Below, piece by piece: positions 47,624 to 58,356 of a DNA stretch of 64,000 bases. Position numbers and translations under genes: made by a program. This stretch comes from Melampsora larici-populina 98AG31 (lineage: Eukaryota; Basidiomycota; Pucciniomycetes; Pucciniales; Melampsoraceae), in the NCBI RefSeq assembly GCF_000204055.1, contig NW_006768819.1:476120-540119 (forward strand). Reading direction: 5' to 3'. Every line of letters begins with the position of its first letter. Position 1 is the first letter of the stretch. Under the pieces are notes generated by a model. It did no database searches, was not told the origin of the DNA, and saw only the letters and a program-made list of their open reading frames with translations.

Positions 47624-47874
47624 GATGAGTTTTTTTTTGACGATTTTTATTGGGATTTTAATCTCAGTACTTACAGTTTTGTGCTGCTGCATTAGACTGT
47701 GATAACTTGAAATATGTTTCTGGAATTGATCATTGTGAAGTCTTAAATGAATTATCAGGTCAAAAAGATGATCAATCAAGGTACATGAACTTTTCAGAAA
47801 CATATAAAAACTTTATAAAAAGTACTTTAAAGATGTGCAAGAGCTTCACAAAAAAGTATCAGCAAATGAAGAAA
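47624..47874 (+). pseudogene. Candidate secreted-protein remnant with frameshift
   Basis: The ATG at 47624 opens MSFFLTIFIGILISVLTVL, signal-peptide-like, which then meets a stop in frame. In the next frame the sequence continues without stop for about 70 codons as CAAALDCDNLKYVSGIDHCE and onward, with spaced cysteines. One base change would join the two. I see no intron that does so. The link to the coil-like frame at 47815-48146 is unclear. Confidence 0.3.
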
Positions 47875-47883
47875 TGAAAAGCC

Positions 47884-48460
47884 AATCTACCAAAGAGATT
47901 CAACCAAACTCTGAAACCATAGAAAAGAAAATCACATTGATGACAAATAGAATTATCCAATCCATCCAAAAATCTATCACAAAAAACTCATTAACCATTC
48001 AAACCAATCTGATGGCTTATTCATTTGTAAGGTTTATTTATTTCAGTTGGTTTATTCAACAATTCACCATGAATGGTTTTCTAGAGGTTTGTTTGATTAA
48101 CCTGGTTTGGAATGTTTTCTTAAAATTTGGTTTAATGGTTTTTTGAAATGCCAAAAAAGGTTTGGTACATCAGGAAGGTTTGGAAGAAAAGATACATGGA
48201 TTATGGGCTTGGACATTCAATCAATGTAAATAAATGTTTTATAAGTTTTACCAAAATAAGTTACACATGAATGAAAGATTTTTTGGTTTTTTTATATGGA
48301 CATGGGTACAAAACTTAACCAAGTCTCTCACTGGCTCTGTGCCAAAGGCCTGTATGTGGCACTACATACTTTTTTTTTGGCGGGGAAAAAGAAAAAAATA
48401 TACTTTTGACCTTGTTCTCCCTGCCAAAAAAAAAGGATGTAGCAAAAAGTATGTACATGT
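47884..48460. repeat. Segment A-B, first copy of a ~585-bp tandem duplication
   Basis: A (47884-48222) and B (48224-48460). A encodes a helical-looking frame (TLMTNRIIQSIQKSITKNS). B contains a small hairpin with arms CTACATACTTTTTTTT. The second copy starts at 48469. Confidence 0.85.
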
Positions 48461-48468
48461 GCATACTT

Positions 48469-49252
48469 AATCTACCAAAGAGATTCAACCAAACTCTGAA
48501 ATCATCAAAAAGAAAATCACATTGATGACAAATAAAATTATCCAATCCATCCAAAAATCTATCACAAAAAACTCATTAACCATTCAAACCAATCTGATGG
48601 CTTATTCATTCTTAAGGTTTATTCATTTCCGTTGGTTTATTCAACAATTCATCATGAATGGTTTTCTAGAAGTTTGTTTGATTAATCTGGTTTGGAATTT
48701 TTTCTTAGAATTTGGTTTAATGGTTTTTTGGAATGCCAAAAAAGATTTGGTACATCAGCAGGGTTTGGAAGAAAAGATACATGGATTATGGGCTTGGACA
48801 TACAACCAATAGGGGGTTTCAAGTTCAATTTTTTTTTGTGTAATTTTTAAAAATTCAGACAAGTTGTTCGTAAAAAAAATCTTTGTAAAACAACGTAATT
48901 TTAATTCGGGACACCTAAAAAGGTGTCCCGCTGTAAAAAATTTACGCATATTTTACAACAACGGGCAAGTTGTTGTAGCGTAAAAATACGCAAAAAAATT
49001 CAACTTGAAACCCCCTAATGTAAATAAATGTTTTATAAGTTTTACCAAAATAAGTTACACATGAATGAAAGATTTTTTGGTTTTTTTTATATGAACATGG
49101 GTACCAAACTTAACCAAGTCTCTCACTGGCTCTGTGCCAAAGGCCTGTATGTGGCGCTACATACTTTTTTTTGGCGGGGAAAAAGAAAAAAAATATACTT
49201 TTGACCTCGTTCTCCCTGCCAAAAAAAAAGTATGTAGCAAAAAGTATGTACA
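48469..49252. repeat. Segment A'-B', second copy, interrupted by a 206-bp MITE
   Basis: A' is 48469-48807 and B' 49020-49252, with few substitutions compared with the first copy. In A' the frame is longer (to WNAKKDLVHQQGLEEKIHGL), in A it is cut by a stop. Confidence 0.85.
48811..49016. mobile_element. 206-bp MITE with internal empty-site control
   Basis: Perfect-looking ends AGGGGGTTTCAAGTT and AACTTGAAACCCCCT. The interior has an A/T-rich palindrome GGGACACCTAAAAAGGTGTCCC-like (48907-48930). The uninterrupted copy reads CAATCAATGTAAAT at 48218-48231. Comparing it with CAACCAAT[element]AATGTAAAT gives a 3-bp duplication AAT. No coding capacity. Confidence 0.85.
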
Positions 49253-49770
49253 TGTGCCCCAATTATTGCTTCTTAGTGATTTCTGTGAGATTTGTAGTGA
49301 CAATCAGACTAGTTTTTGAATGGTAGTATAGTTCATTATTTATTTTGGTTTACTACATAGGTTTCATGAAATCTAAGATGTAATGTTGAACTCTAGGTTT
49401 GAATTTATAGACTGATGAGTAAATCTAAAAGAGAATCAAAAAATAGGGAAATGATCTACCAGAATACAAAGGGATTTCAAAGAGTATGAAACCAAAATCC
49501 AGAGACTGTGAAAGCAATTTAAGAGGGTGTTGGAGAGAAAACAAACTTTAGACTTATCATTGAAAATCATGGATGAGCTAGTTGTGGAATACAAATTAGA
49601 AATCCAGACTTGTGTCCAGTATTCCAACTCAGACTTTTTGACTATAGTGTTTTGGCTTGCCTAGTTGCAAGTCCAGCCAAAGATTCCAATCTGGAAAACA
49701 AGGCACAAACCCAGATTTTTACTTTTTATCTTGTGTATCTTTGTTCTTTTATATTTAAAAATACATCACT
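49253..49770. other. Intergenic; left part of duplicated block 1
   Basis: From about 49430 the DNA resembles 54430-54660 (ACTGTGAAA.CAATT and CATTGAAA.TCATGGATGAGCT). No gene recognised. Confidence 0.5.
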
Positions 49771-50745
49771 GGAAAGATAGGTTAATGATATTTTGAAAAC
49801 AACACCTACACTCCCTGAATAGTCTGATTAAGCATCCAATATCAACACAACTAAGGTCAGGTTATATTTTCTGTAACCATCATTGATCTTAATTCAAACA
49901 GGTTCAGACTCTGGGACCCAAGCTGAAAGTGACAGACCTTGTAAGAGCAAAACACTTTTTATTCACATGCAAAAAATCCACCAAAGAAAGACATCAAGTC
50001 CAACCCCGCCAACAAAGATGCCTTAGAATTTCTAATCAGAGGCATCCTTGGATGGCAATAGCCTAGACCTGGTGCCCAAGTAATTCATCTGAGGCAATTG
50101 TTGGGGCCAAAGAAAGCCTTGGATTAATTTCTGGACACACAGTTCAAAGGAATCTGTATCCAAGTCAACATCAGATTTGACAGTCCAAGGTATCTTTGCC
50201 AGAAGTGCAAGACCACCATACTTAACAAACCCATTGCTTTTCAAGCCATCACTCAATATTGTGACAGAACATGGCAGTTGACAAATTTCTGGAACTGGGC
50301 TACAATTTCAGATGAAGACTTGCCAACAGACAGGAAACCACCAAGGAATTAAAACCTCTGCCCCATCTTTTAGCCAACAAATCATGTCTCCTTACAAACA
50401 TTGTGTATGCTATTTGAGACAGCCAACATAAACCTTTCACCTGACACAGCCAGAGGGGTTTTACTGGTTCTGGAAACACAAGCAGTGTTGAATGGCCAAA
50501 GGCTCTAACAACACTTTAAGCAATGCAAAAATAAATACACGTTACATGGTCCTATGTGGCACAGGTAAAATCCCATCTCCAGTGTCATTTCACAATGGCA
50601 CAACAGTCTTGCTTGCACAATACAGCATTGAATCTATTGTAACAGGGTGTGTATAGAATCAGCTTGCAGATCACCGAGGTTAAAGTTGGGTAAAAGTTTT
50701 GAATGGTTTGGGTACTTTTTCCTCCAAGCCGTTCAAAATGTATTT
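49771..50745. repeat. Segmental duplication X, copy 1
   Basis: Starts GGAAAGATAGGTTAATGATA and aligns with 62995-64000 over its full length with about 85-90% identity by eye, including CATCATTGATCTTAATTCAA and AACCTTTCACCTGAC.CAGC. No conserved frame is apparent in both copies. Confidence 0.85.
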
Positions 50746-50903
50746 TGTTTGAAAAAAGATTCCATGAGTGTGATTCTCAGAAAGGGCATCCTCAAAATCT
50801 TTTGAAAATTTAAAAATTTCCAGTAGAATTTTGATGGAGGTGAAGTTTTCTTTTAGTGACCTTTCCAACTCAAATCTCTGTTTTATGTCTGAAAGATGTG
50901 TTG

Positions 50904-51512
50904 CAACTGTCAGAGCAGGGATTGTTATAGTTCATAAACAGAAACCTTATGAACCATCAAATCCCACAAGTCTGAGTTAACAGGACCCAGGAATGCATCT
51001 ATAGAGGTATGTAAGGAGAATCCCGACGGTTTGTTGGTGCGGTTTTTGGGCACTTAACACCACATTTACAGCAGCTATAGTAGTGCAAAATGTGCGTGGG
51101 ATTGAAGGCTTTCATTTAAGCTAGCTTTCAGCCTCATAGCACCTATACTGCCTGAGTTAAACAGATGTAACGGTCAAAAACAGCCCTAAATTGAACGTCG
51201 GGATCAGGCCTTGGAGGCACAATTGTTTTTTGCGCCAATTGATTTTGTGCCAAGGTGAGTGAAGTTGAGATACTTGGAGTAGGCTCATTCAATAGCCCTA
51301 CTCCATGCGCATCTTTTGAAGTGCTCTGGAACTTGAGACAATGAGTTTTGTGTTGTGTAGAGCCCAAAAACTGAAAAATGTGTTTTGTTATATACCTTTA
51401 TAGGTGCAATCCTGGGTTATGAGTTAACTCACCTGTCAGAGCAGGGATTGTTATAGTTCAGAAACAGAAACCTTATGAACAATCAAATCCCACGAGTCTG
51501 AGTTAACTCACC
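50904..51512. repeat. 81-bp tandem duplication split by a hAT-type MITE
   Basis: TGTCAGAGCAGGGATTGTTA...CTGAGTTAACTCACC occurs at 50904-50981 (interrupted, resuming 51429) and intact at 51434-51512. Confidence 0.85.
50982..51420. mobile_element. hAT-like MITE, 439 bp, 8-bp duplication GAGTTAAC
   Basis: Ends are inverted repeats around ACCCAGGA.TGCA.CTATA.AGGTAT. GAGTTAAC flanks it at 50974-50981 and 51421-51428, and the neighbouring tandem copy shows a single GAGTTAAC at 51500-51507 as the empty site. The 8-bp duplication suggests hAT. No transposase; the 74-codon minus frame at 51143 has no domain. Confidence 0.85.
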
Positions 51513-52470
51513 TTTCACCCAAGAATAGATTAGAATATCTTGGATGAAGAGGGAGACTAGAACTTTGTTGCTCTTCCAGGTCTTTAAACAATATTGTTCT
51601 TCAGCAATACATAGGTTTAAAATGATGACAGAGTGCAAGACTTATGAAACATACAAGCATTACATATGAAATAAAGAGTAAATAATAAATGAAATAACAA
51701 GTGTAATAATGAGATGTCAGACTTGTGAAATGTAATTGTTACACGAATGAAACTATACTTTAACAACATGCACCATTTTCTGGAATCCAGTCAGGCCTAT
51801 TCAACTTGGATTCATTTCTGAGATGATTCATGTTTTATGGGTCTATTGAAGAGAATTGATTCATTGCTGATCTGTTGAAGAATAGTGTTTCAATCAACCA
51901 GATGAAGGGTGTCTTAGAATTATGAACACTTCTTCATTCCATGTGTTTCATTTATAGTTCCACTAAATTTATGCCAAAGTTTTCTCATTTTTTAGCTTAC
52001 ATGGTCCATGTTCATTTTCTCATAGGTGGGTCTCTTCAAGATTTTCTTCATCATCAATCTCGAGTTCATACAAAGTTTTCTCCTTGTTAGCTTCATGGTT
52101 CATTTTGATTTTGTCATAGGTGGGTTTCTTGAAGATTTGCTTTATCATCAATCTAGAGTTCATACTTGGGAACATGACTTTCAAATACCATTATCTCTCC
52201 TGTTAGAAAAATCCATCTAGCTCTCAGGCTTACTTACTTTGGACACTTCTGATGCTTACCATAACACAGTCACATAAGGAGTATTGTCTGTGGAAACCTT
52301 TTGAAAGGTCCATTGATTAAGCTTTATAGGTACAGATATTTATCAATTGCAAATAGAATTTTTGCACGGATGCAAGACAAGGTTTGGACATGTGAAAAGA
52401 GCTGACTTCTTCTTGGTTGAAAAGATGTTTTTGGTATTGAATCTGAGAGAATACAGTATAGGTTAACAAT

Positions 52471-52890
52471 ATGAGACTTAGTTTTTTTTAAATCAATATC
52501 ATTCTTTTGGCTTATCATCAGTCTTCAGGCCGCCCACTACAACCTTTTCAACCCCATCAGTTCACAAGTACAGAAGCATCAACTTGTCGGCCAATAGTCA
52601 CCAACTCAATTTCTGTTATGATCTCACATATGGATGGACAATGTTTTGAAAGCGCAAGATATATGCAACAAATTCATGAACAAGCACATGAAAACTTTGA
52701 AATTCAATCAAGGAACAATAGCTTTGAAAATGAACCTGAACTGAACATGAAGGATGTTGGTTATTTCAGTCAAAATACACAAAAATGGATATATAACCTT
52801 TTGGATGATATACTTACAGGAATCCGAGACAATTATCTATATGATAGCTTTATGTTTTGGGGGATATATCATCTTAGAAGATATGCATAG
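52471..52890 (+). pseudogene. Decayed paralogue of the secreted protein at 55726
   Basis: The ATG at 52471 (MRLSFF) is followed in the same frame by TAA at 52489-52491 within the signal-peptide region, then the frame stays open to the stop at 52888. It aligns with the intact paralogue: QQIHEQAHENFEIQS versus QQIHEQAHKDFGTES, TQKWIYNLLDDILTGIRDN versus TQKWKPDLVVDILTVLGDN, and ending LRRYA versus LRRYV. The stop sits beside a run of eight T, so a sequencing or homopolymer error is possible. Otherwise the lack of further stops suggests recent loss, or use of another first exon. Confidence 0.7.
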
Positions 52891-53164
52891 GGGAGTCTAA
52901 AAATTTGATATGCCAAAGTCAAGTAAAGATATCCATACAGTCTCACCAAATACAGTATTTTGATACACACTATTTTGCAGAATTTCTCCAAGCTCATTTC
53001 AAGATAGTGGGAATTAAAATGTTCATGATGCCTAACATTTGTAAATTCATGTACAAATCTAATTTCAGTTTGAGACACTTTCTATCAGTAATTTTGAGGA
53101 AACTAGAGCTGAATTTAACATCATTTTGGAGTATTCAAGAATTGTGTACCAGCTCTTTATTTGT

Positions 53165-53420
53165 TCAGTTGTGATAAGCTCGCAAGGTAAGATAGCCCAC
53201 ATAATCCACTGTAGTATGGTATAACAGCTCCAGAATATCTGCACAAGACTTTGTAGGATTCCACAGCTCTCCTGAGCTTGGTGTGGGGTAAGACTAGGTT
53301 TGGAAGCCTCAAAATAGAGTTTGTAGTAAACAGGGTCACAAATAATTCTTCTCTCAGGAAAAGGGGAGTTGTTCCATAAGCTCCTCTTTGAGTGGGGTGG
53401 AAAACATGTGCACAAAGAGG
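53165..53420. repeat. Dispersed repeat e, copy 1
   Basis: AGGTTTGGAAGCCTCAAAAT...AAAAGGGGAGTTGTTCC motif region; related copies at about 54040-54240 and 56480-56620 lie downstream of the secreted-protein loci. Confidence 0.75.
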
Positions 53421-54430
53421 TTAGGCAAGTAAAGGCAGATTGGGGTTGACAAGATTATGAGGCACAATCCCCAAAAGATATTGAAAGAACTGTGACCTGG
53501 TAATTTCAAGGCCATATCCACCTTAAGATTTTAAACTTGTCATGATTATCCTGTGTATATTGATTTTGGAACAATTTTGATGGGATATATATTGTGGTAC
53601 ATATGATGACTTGTGGGGTTTAGACACAACCAATCAGCTCTGCAATAAATGTGCACATTTTTCTTGTTTCTCCTCCAAATCCCCTCTGGTAGACATCTCA
53701 ATTAGATGTCCAAGTTAAACATGTAGCTTCAGCCATGCATCATTTACAGCTGTATGGGCCTTCCATTAGTCAGACAGCAAGACATATAAGCAGACCAATC
53801 TGATTCCACATTCATGTTATGCCTAAAACCAGACATTTCTGCCCTCAAATATCACACAGCATAGACATCTATAATTTTAAATACAAGTATCAGAAACATT
53901 TGACTTTTAGGAGCTCTAACTACACTCATAGGCAAGCTTGTCTCATGCTCTTTTTATCTTAGATCAGGGATCAGACATTAGCTGCAACCAGATTCAATAG
54001 GTTATCCATCAGCACCCCATGTCTTGACATGAATTGCATCTTACTTGGATATCTTGTGTTTTTGGTATATCTGGGATTTCAAAGCTCCCCTGAGCTTTAT
54101 TTGAGGTGAGACAAGGTTTGGAAGCCTCAAAATGGACTTTGCAGCAATCAGGGTGAAAAATCTTTTTTCTCTCAGCAAAAGGGGAGTTGTTCCAAAAGCT
54201 CCTCCCTGAGGGGGTGGAGAGTATGTGCACAAAGAAATTAGAAAAGTCAAGAGAGTTATGTTGTTCAGATTATGTGGTGCAATTTCCAAAAATATCTTCA
54301 GTTTCTCCTTGACCACTGCTTTTGAGGGAATTGTGCAGAATTCATATTGACACTGAGGATAGTTGATGATTTTGATATAGTTCACTGTCCATTCCTTCAA
54401 AAAATGTTTCATAAAAAGCAATATGTATTT
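53421..54430. other. Intergenic with second copy of repeat e (54040-54240)
   Basis: No gene recognised. The extra repeat-e copy without an adjacent secreted-protein gene suggests a third, deleted block. Confidence 0.5.
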
Positions 54431-56640
54431 TAAAACTCTGGGGTTGATCTAGAGACCAATAAATAATTCCCCAAGAAGATCAAAAAGTTGGAAATGGCCA
54501 CCCACTGGCAACACAAAAAATTATCTTACAAACTGTGAAACCAATTCATCCAAGACACACAAGGAGGGTTGAGGAGAAAATGAATTGGGCTCTATGTGTA
54601 GATCTCATCATTTGAACTCATCATTGAAATTCATGGATGAGCTGTTGTATCTTTGGACTTCAATCTGAATGGGTGCACCTCAGGAGATGGTTTGATGATA
54701 TTGATACATGCTAGATAGTCTTACATAGCACACAAGAATACTATTCTTGGTTTCATGTCGCCAATGCACAACAGCCTCTCTGGTACAATAGGGGCTTGAT
54801 GCATTTCAATGCCCTTGCATACTGAAAAGCCATGAAGGGTATCTACTCCCTCAAGATTTGAAATAAGCTATGTCATGGGATACACTTTTTATTTTGGCAG
54901 GGTTTGTCCAGAATCAGCTGTCAGATCATTGGGGTTAAAGTAGGATAAGATGTGCCTAGATGTTTAGGTACTTTGGCCTCCCATCCCTTCAAAATGTTTT
55001 TTTGAAAAAGGGATACCATGAGTGTGCTCCTCAGGGAGGGCTTCCTCAGCACTCTTGAATGTAGGAATTCCAAACACACTTTTGGTGTAGGGACAGTTTT
55101 GCCTCAGGAAATTTTCCAACTTGAATATCTGTATTATGCCTGACTAGTGTACCATCATCTGGCTTACGGTCATGACTGGGCAAACTGTATGCATTCCTGA
55201 GAGGATTCATGTTTTATGAGTCTATGGAAAGGTCTGCAGTCATTCCTGATCTGTTTGAAAACAGTGTTTCAAGGAACAATATCAAGGATGTATTGAATTC
55301 ATGATTGTTCATTCCCCATGCATGCTTTATTATCCAATTGTTCTACAATAAAGATTCTCAACTTTTGTCCTTCAAACCAAAATCTCCTTCTCCTTTTGAT
55401 TTCAAAATTTCTCTCAATTGTTTACCATCAATCTTGAGCTCATACCTGCAGTGAGTACATGATTCTATCATTTTCTTATCTCTCTTCTTATATAAGTGCA
55501 TCTAGCTTGCGGGCTTATAAATTGTGGTTGCTTATGATACTTTCAATGAACCAGTATAACCTTCTCAAGTTGCCATTGATTGAGGGACATTGGTATGATA
55601 ATTCCTGAATTTTTGATAGATCTTTTGAGTGCCTTCAAAGGCAGGCTCACAAGTAACAACACATGAGCTGACTTTTCTTTTGTTCTGAAAGTCATTTGAC
55701 ATAAAATACAGTATACTACAATATCATGAAAATTATAATTACTTTTCTCAGTATGATCCTTTATGCTGTGAATCCAGCATCAGGTCTTTGGTTACCTGCT
55801 ATTAAACCTTCTCATATCTCAAGAACTGATGGAATTACCTGCCCAAGAGTCGCTGAGCCAATTTCTGTGGCCTACCCAATCACCTACCAGCAATTTCTTG
55901 AAACAGAAAGATACACGCAACAGATTCATGAACAAGCACATAAAGACTTTGGCACTGAATCAACTAAAGATATTCTTGAAACCAACCCTGAAATTAACAA
56001 GAAGAATGTAGGCTTTCTTGGGAAAGAGACACAAAAATGGAAACCTGACCTTGTGGTAGATATCCTTACAGTACTGGGAGACAATGCTATATACAACATC
56101 TGGATGATTTGGGTGATGCGTTATCTTAGGAGATATGTTTAAAGGAGCCCAATGACTTGATATGCTGAAGGAAGGTGAAGCTAACCCCAAAGCCCACAAA
56201 TTTTTTGCCTCATAGAGGCTCTTGTACATAATTTCTTTGTACTAATGTTGAGATAGTGGGAATTTGACTGCCTATGGTTACCAGCATTTTAAACTTCATG
56301 CCAAACTATTCCTATTGTGAGGATTGGGAAAATCAGAGCTGCAAATAACTTCACTGTGAAGTTTCCAAGCATGTATACCAGCTCCGTATTGATTTAGTAG
56401 TGATAAATGTGTGATTTAACATAGCCCATAAGATCCACCACAATTTGAGGAAAGAGTGCCAGACAGTGTGCAAGCCTATTGAGCATTACAAATGTCTTCT
56501 GAGTTAAGTGTGAGGTCAGACATGGTTTGGAAGCCTCCAAATTGACTTTGAAGCAACCATGGCAACAAAAGCTTCTTTTCTCAGGCAAAGGGGGGTTGTG
56601 ACTAAGCCCATCTTTGAGGCAGTTGGTTACATACACAAAA
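54430..56640. repeat. Segmental block 2, collinear with 49430-53420
   Basis: Matches to block 1 occur in the same order: 54440-54660 with 49430-49600; 54890-55130 with 50650-50880 (AATCAGCTTGCAGATCA, CCATGAGTGTG); 55190-55330 with 51810-51950 (GATTCATGTTTTATG.GTCTAT); secreted gene 55726 with 52471; repeat e 56400-56640 with 53165-53420. Confidence 0.75.
55726..56142 (+). CDS. Predicted small secreted protein, single exon (138 aa)
   Basis: Starts MKIIITFLSMILYAVNPASG, a clear signal peptide, with cleavage probably after ASG or near it. The mature part of about 115 residues has one cysteine (GITCPRV), a conserved QQIHEQAHKDFGTES helix, then FLGKETQKWKPDLVV and a Trp/Tyr-rich C-terminus ending MRYLRRYV. 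The hydrophobic C-terminal stretch (NIWMIWVMRYL) could touch membranes. The only relative I can see is the decayed copy at 52471-52890, in a collinear duplicated block, so this is a locally amplified, lineage-specific gene. Such genes in rusts are often effector candidates; no function can be read from the sequence. Confidence 0.72.
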   Translation: MKIIITFLSMILYAVNPASGLWLPAIKPSHISRTDGITCPRVAEPISVAYPITYQQFLETERYTQQIHEQAHKDFGTESTKDILETNPEINKKNVGFLGKETQKWKPDLVVDILTVLGDNAIYNIWMIWVMRYLRRYV

Positions 56641-57600
56641 AGAGATCAGGAAATTCAAGACAGATGTATGTTTTTAGCCTATGGCTTTCAAGCGGAAACT
56701 CAGCACTTATGTGTTTAGCCCCAAGGGCACGCATAAATGCTGAGGTTTGCTTGAAAGGGGAGGGTTTTACAAGTTTAAATTCATCTAATATACAAAAAAT
56801 ACATTAAATCAGATTCTGTTTATATCTCAGATTAGCCACATTTTCACTTGGAAAATAACTGTCTCATTGGCTTATAAAACAATCAAATTCACTCATCAAC
56901 AACCCTCTAATAATTGTCTTCATCTATGATGTGAGCTTACACCTTCAAAGAGGTAAATTATTTGTTTCTTTCAACTTAAAAACAAGTAGCAGAGTTACCA
57001 GAACCCATCACTTCAAAAAAAAGTTAGTTGTAAGCTACCTTCAAACTTCTTAGCAAGGCCGCCACAGATACGATACTGGTATCATGCCCGGCGGTACCAG
57101 TACCGTATCTGTGCTCACAATACCCATAATCATGGTATCTGATATTGTACCTGGACTCCGGTACGGTACCAAGAACCGTACCAAAGCCCACAATACCCAT
57201 ACTTACTAGGCAACAGTTCCGTATCGCCACATACAAAACGGTACGGTACTATACCATACCGTTTGATACATCCCCGATACGGTTCAATAACGTACTGTGA
57301 CAAAGATACCATGAAACTATTGTACCGTGTAGCTTGACAACCACCATAACATGAAATTTGCAAAAGAAAACAAACAAATAAAGAGAGAAACAATAAGAAC
57401 TTTCACAACTTTCACTTTCTTCTTTCCCGCACAACTTGATCCTTTGCGATACAATCTGCCATCATCTCTTCAGCTGTTTCAAACTTGCCGGCCATTTTGA
57501 CTCCTTGTACAGACCATATAAGTCCCCCTAAAGTACGCTTGATTGTTTGTGGCTTAAGAGCCATTCAAAATTGAGAGTGGGCTATGAGACTTATGAGCAA
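56641..57600. other. Intergenic with palindrome-rich repeat (57060-57310)
   Basis: 57060-57310 is dense in GGTACGGTACC-type words in both orientations (CCGGTACGGTACC, AAAACGGTACGGTAC, ATACCATACCGTTTG). It looks like a degenerate MITE, but clean ends and a target duplication are not visible. No gene. Confidence 0.5.
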
Positions 57601-57601
57601 A

Positions 57602-57823
57602 CCTGTTAGGGAATGCTAGTTAGTAACTAGTAAGAGAAATAACTATCTCAGTGACCAATAAGGAGCAGAACAATACCTGTTAGGGAATGCTGGTTAGTAA
57701 CCAGTAATAGATATAACTATCTCAGTGACCAATAAGGAGCAGAACAATACCTGTTAGGGAATGCTGTTTAGTAACCAGTAATAGATATAACTATCTCAGT
57801 GACCAATAAGGATCAGAAAAATA
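57602..57823. repeat. Three tandem copies of a 74-bp unit
   Basis: Units start at 57602, 57676 and 57750 (CCTGTTAGGGAATGCT...GAGCAGAACAATA), nearly identical. Each contains GGTTAGTAACCAGTAAT, a small palindrome. Confidence 0.95.
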
Positions 57824-58349
57824 CCTGCTCGAAGTGATGAATAGAATTGGTAAGGAAAAGAGAAACTACAATAGGTAATGAAGCACTCTTTATATATATC
57901 CCGAAGACATCACAAGATATGGTCAGATTACTAATAGCATTCACAGCAATGACATCATGATGAGAAAGATATGAGTAAGATGATATCATAGCATATCAGA
58001 CAAGAAAAGAATATAATAAGAATAAATATAAGATTAGATAACCCCAAATATATAGATAAGTTTTTAACTTCAATTTTCAATCCTGAGAGCATACATCAGC
58101 GGAGGCAGAGAATCTTCTCTCCACTGGGCACGCCGTAGCACTGATACCAAGATAGTCGCGTGCCAGGGAACTCAAGACCGGATATTTGCTTGCGTTGAGC
58201 TGAACATAATAGGAATAGATGACATTCAGTGAAAAATCGAACCATTAGTTGAGAAATTGAGAAAGGGACATGTAGACAAACCCTCCATCACTCCAACACC
58301 AGATGAGGGTTCTCCGCTACCTCTGGAGCTGGATCTTCTGCCATATCAA
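57824..58349. other. Intergenic, possible decayed LTR sequence
   Basis: TTATATATATCC near 57890, and GATACCAAGATAG near 58144 (reverse TTGGTATC, primer-binding-site-like), hint at an old LTR element, but no LTR pair or coding region supports this. Confidence 0.3.
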
Positions 58350-58356
58350 AATAGGA

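Noticed and set aside
50032..50256. 74-codon frame in duplication X copy 1
   Set aside because: Not preserved as an open frame in copy 2 at 63.26-63.49 kb, so not under coding constraint.
57060..57310. Clean MITE built of GGTACGGTACC palindromes
   Set aside because: Ends and target duplication could not be defined; kept only as a note in the intergenic entry.
58130..58160. LTR boundary with reverse TTGGTATC primer-binding-like word
   Set aside because: No LTR pair, polypurine tract or retroelement coding sequence adjoins it.
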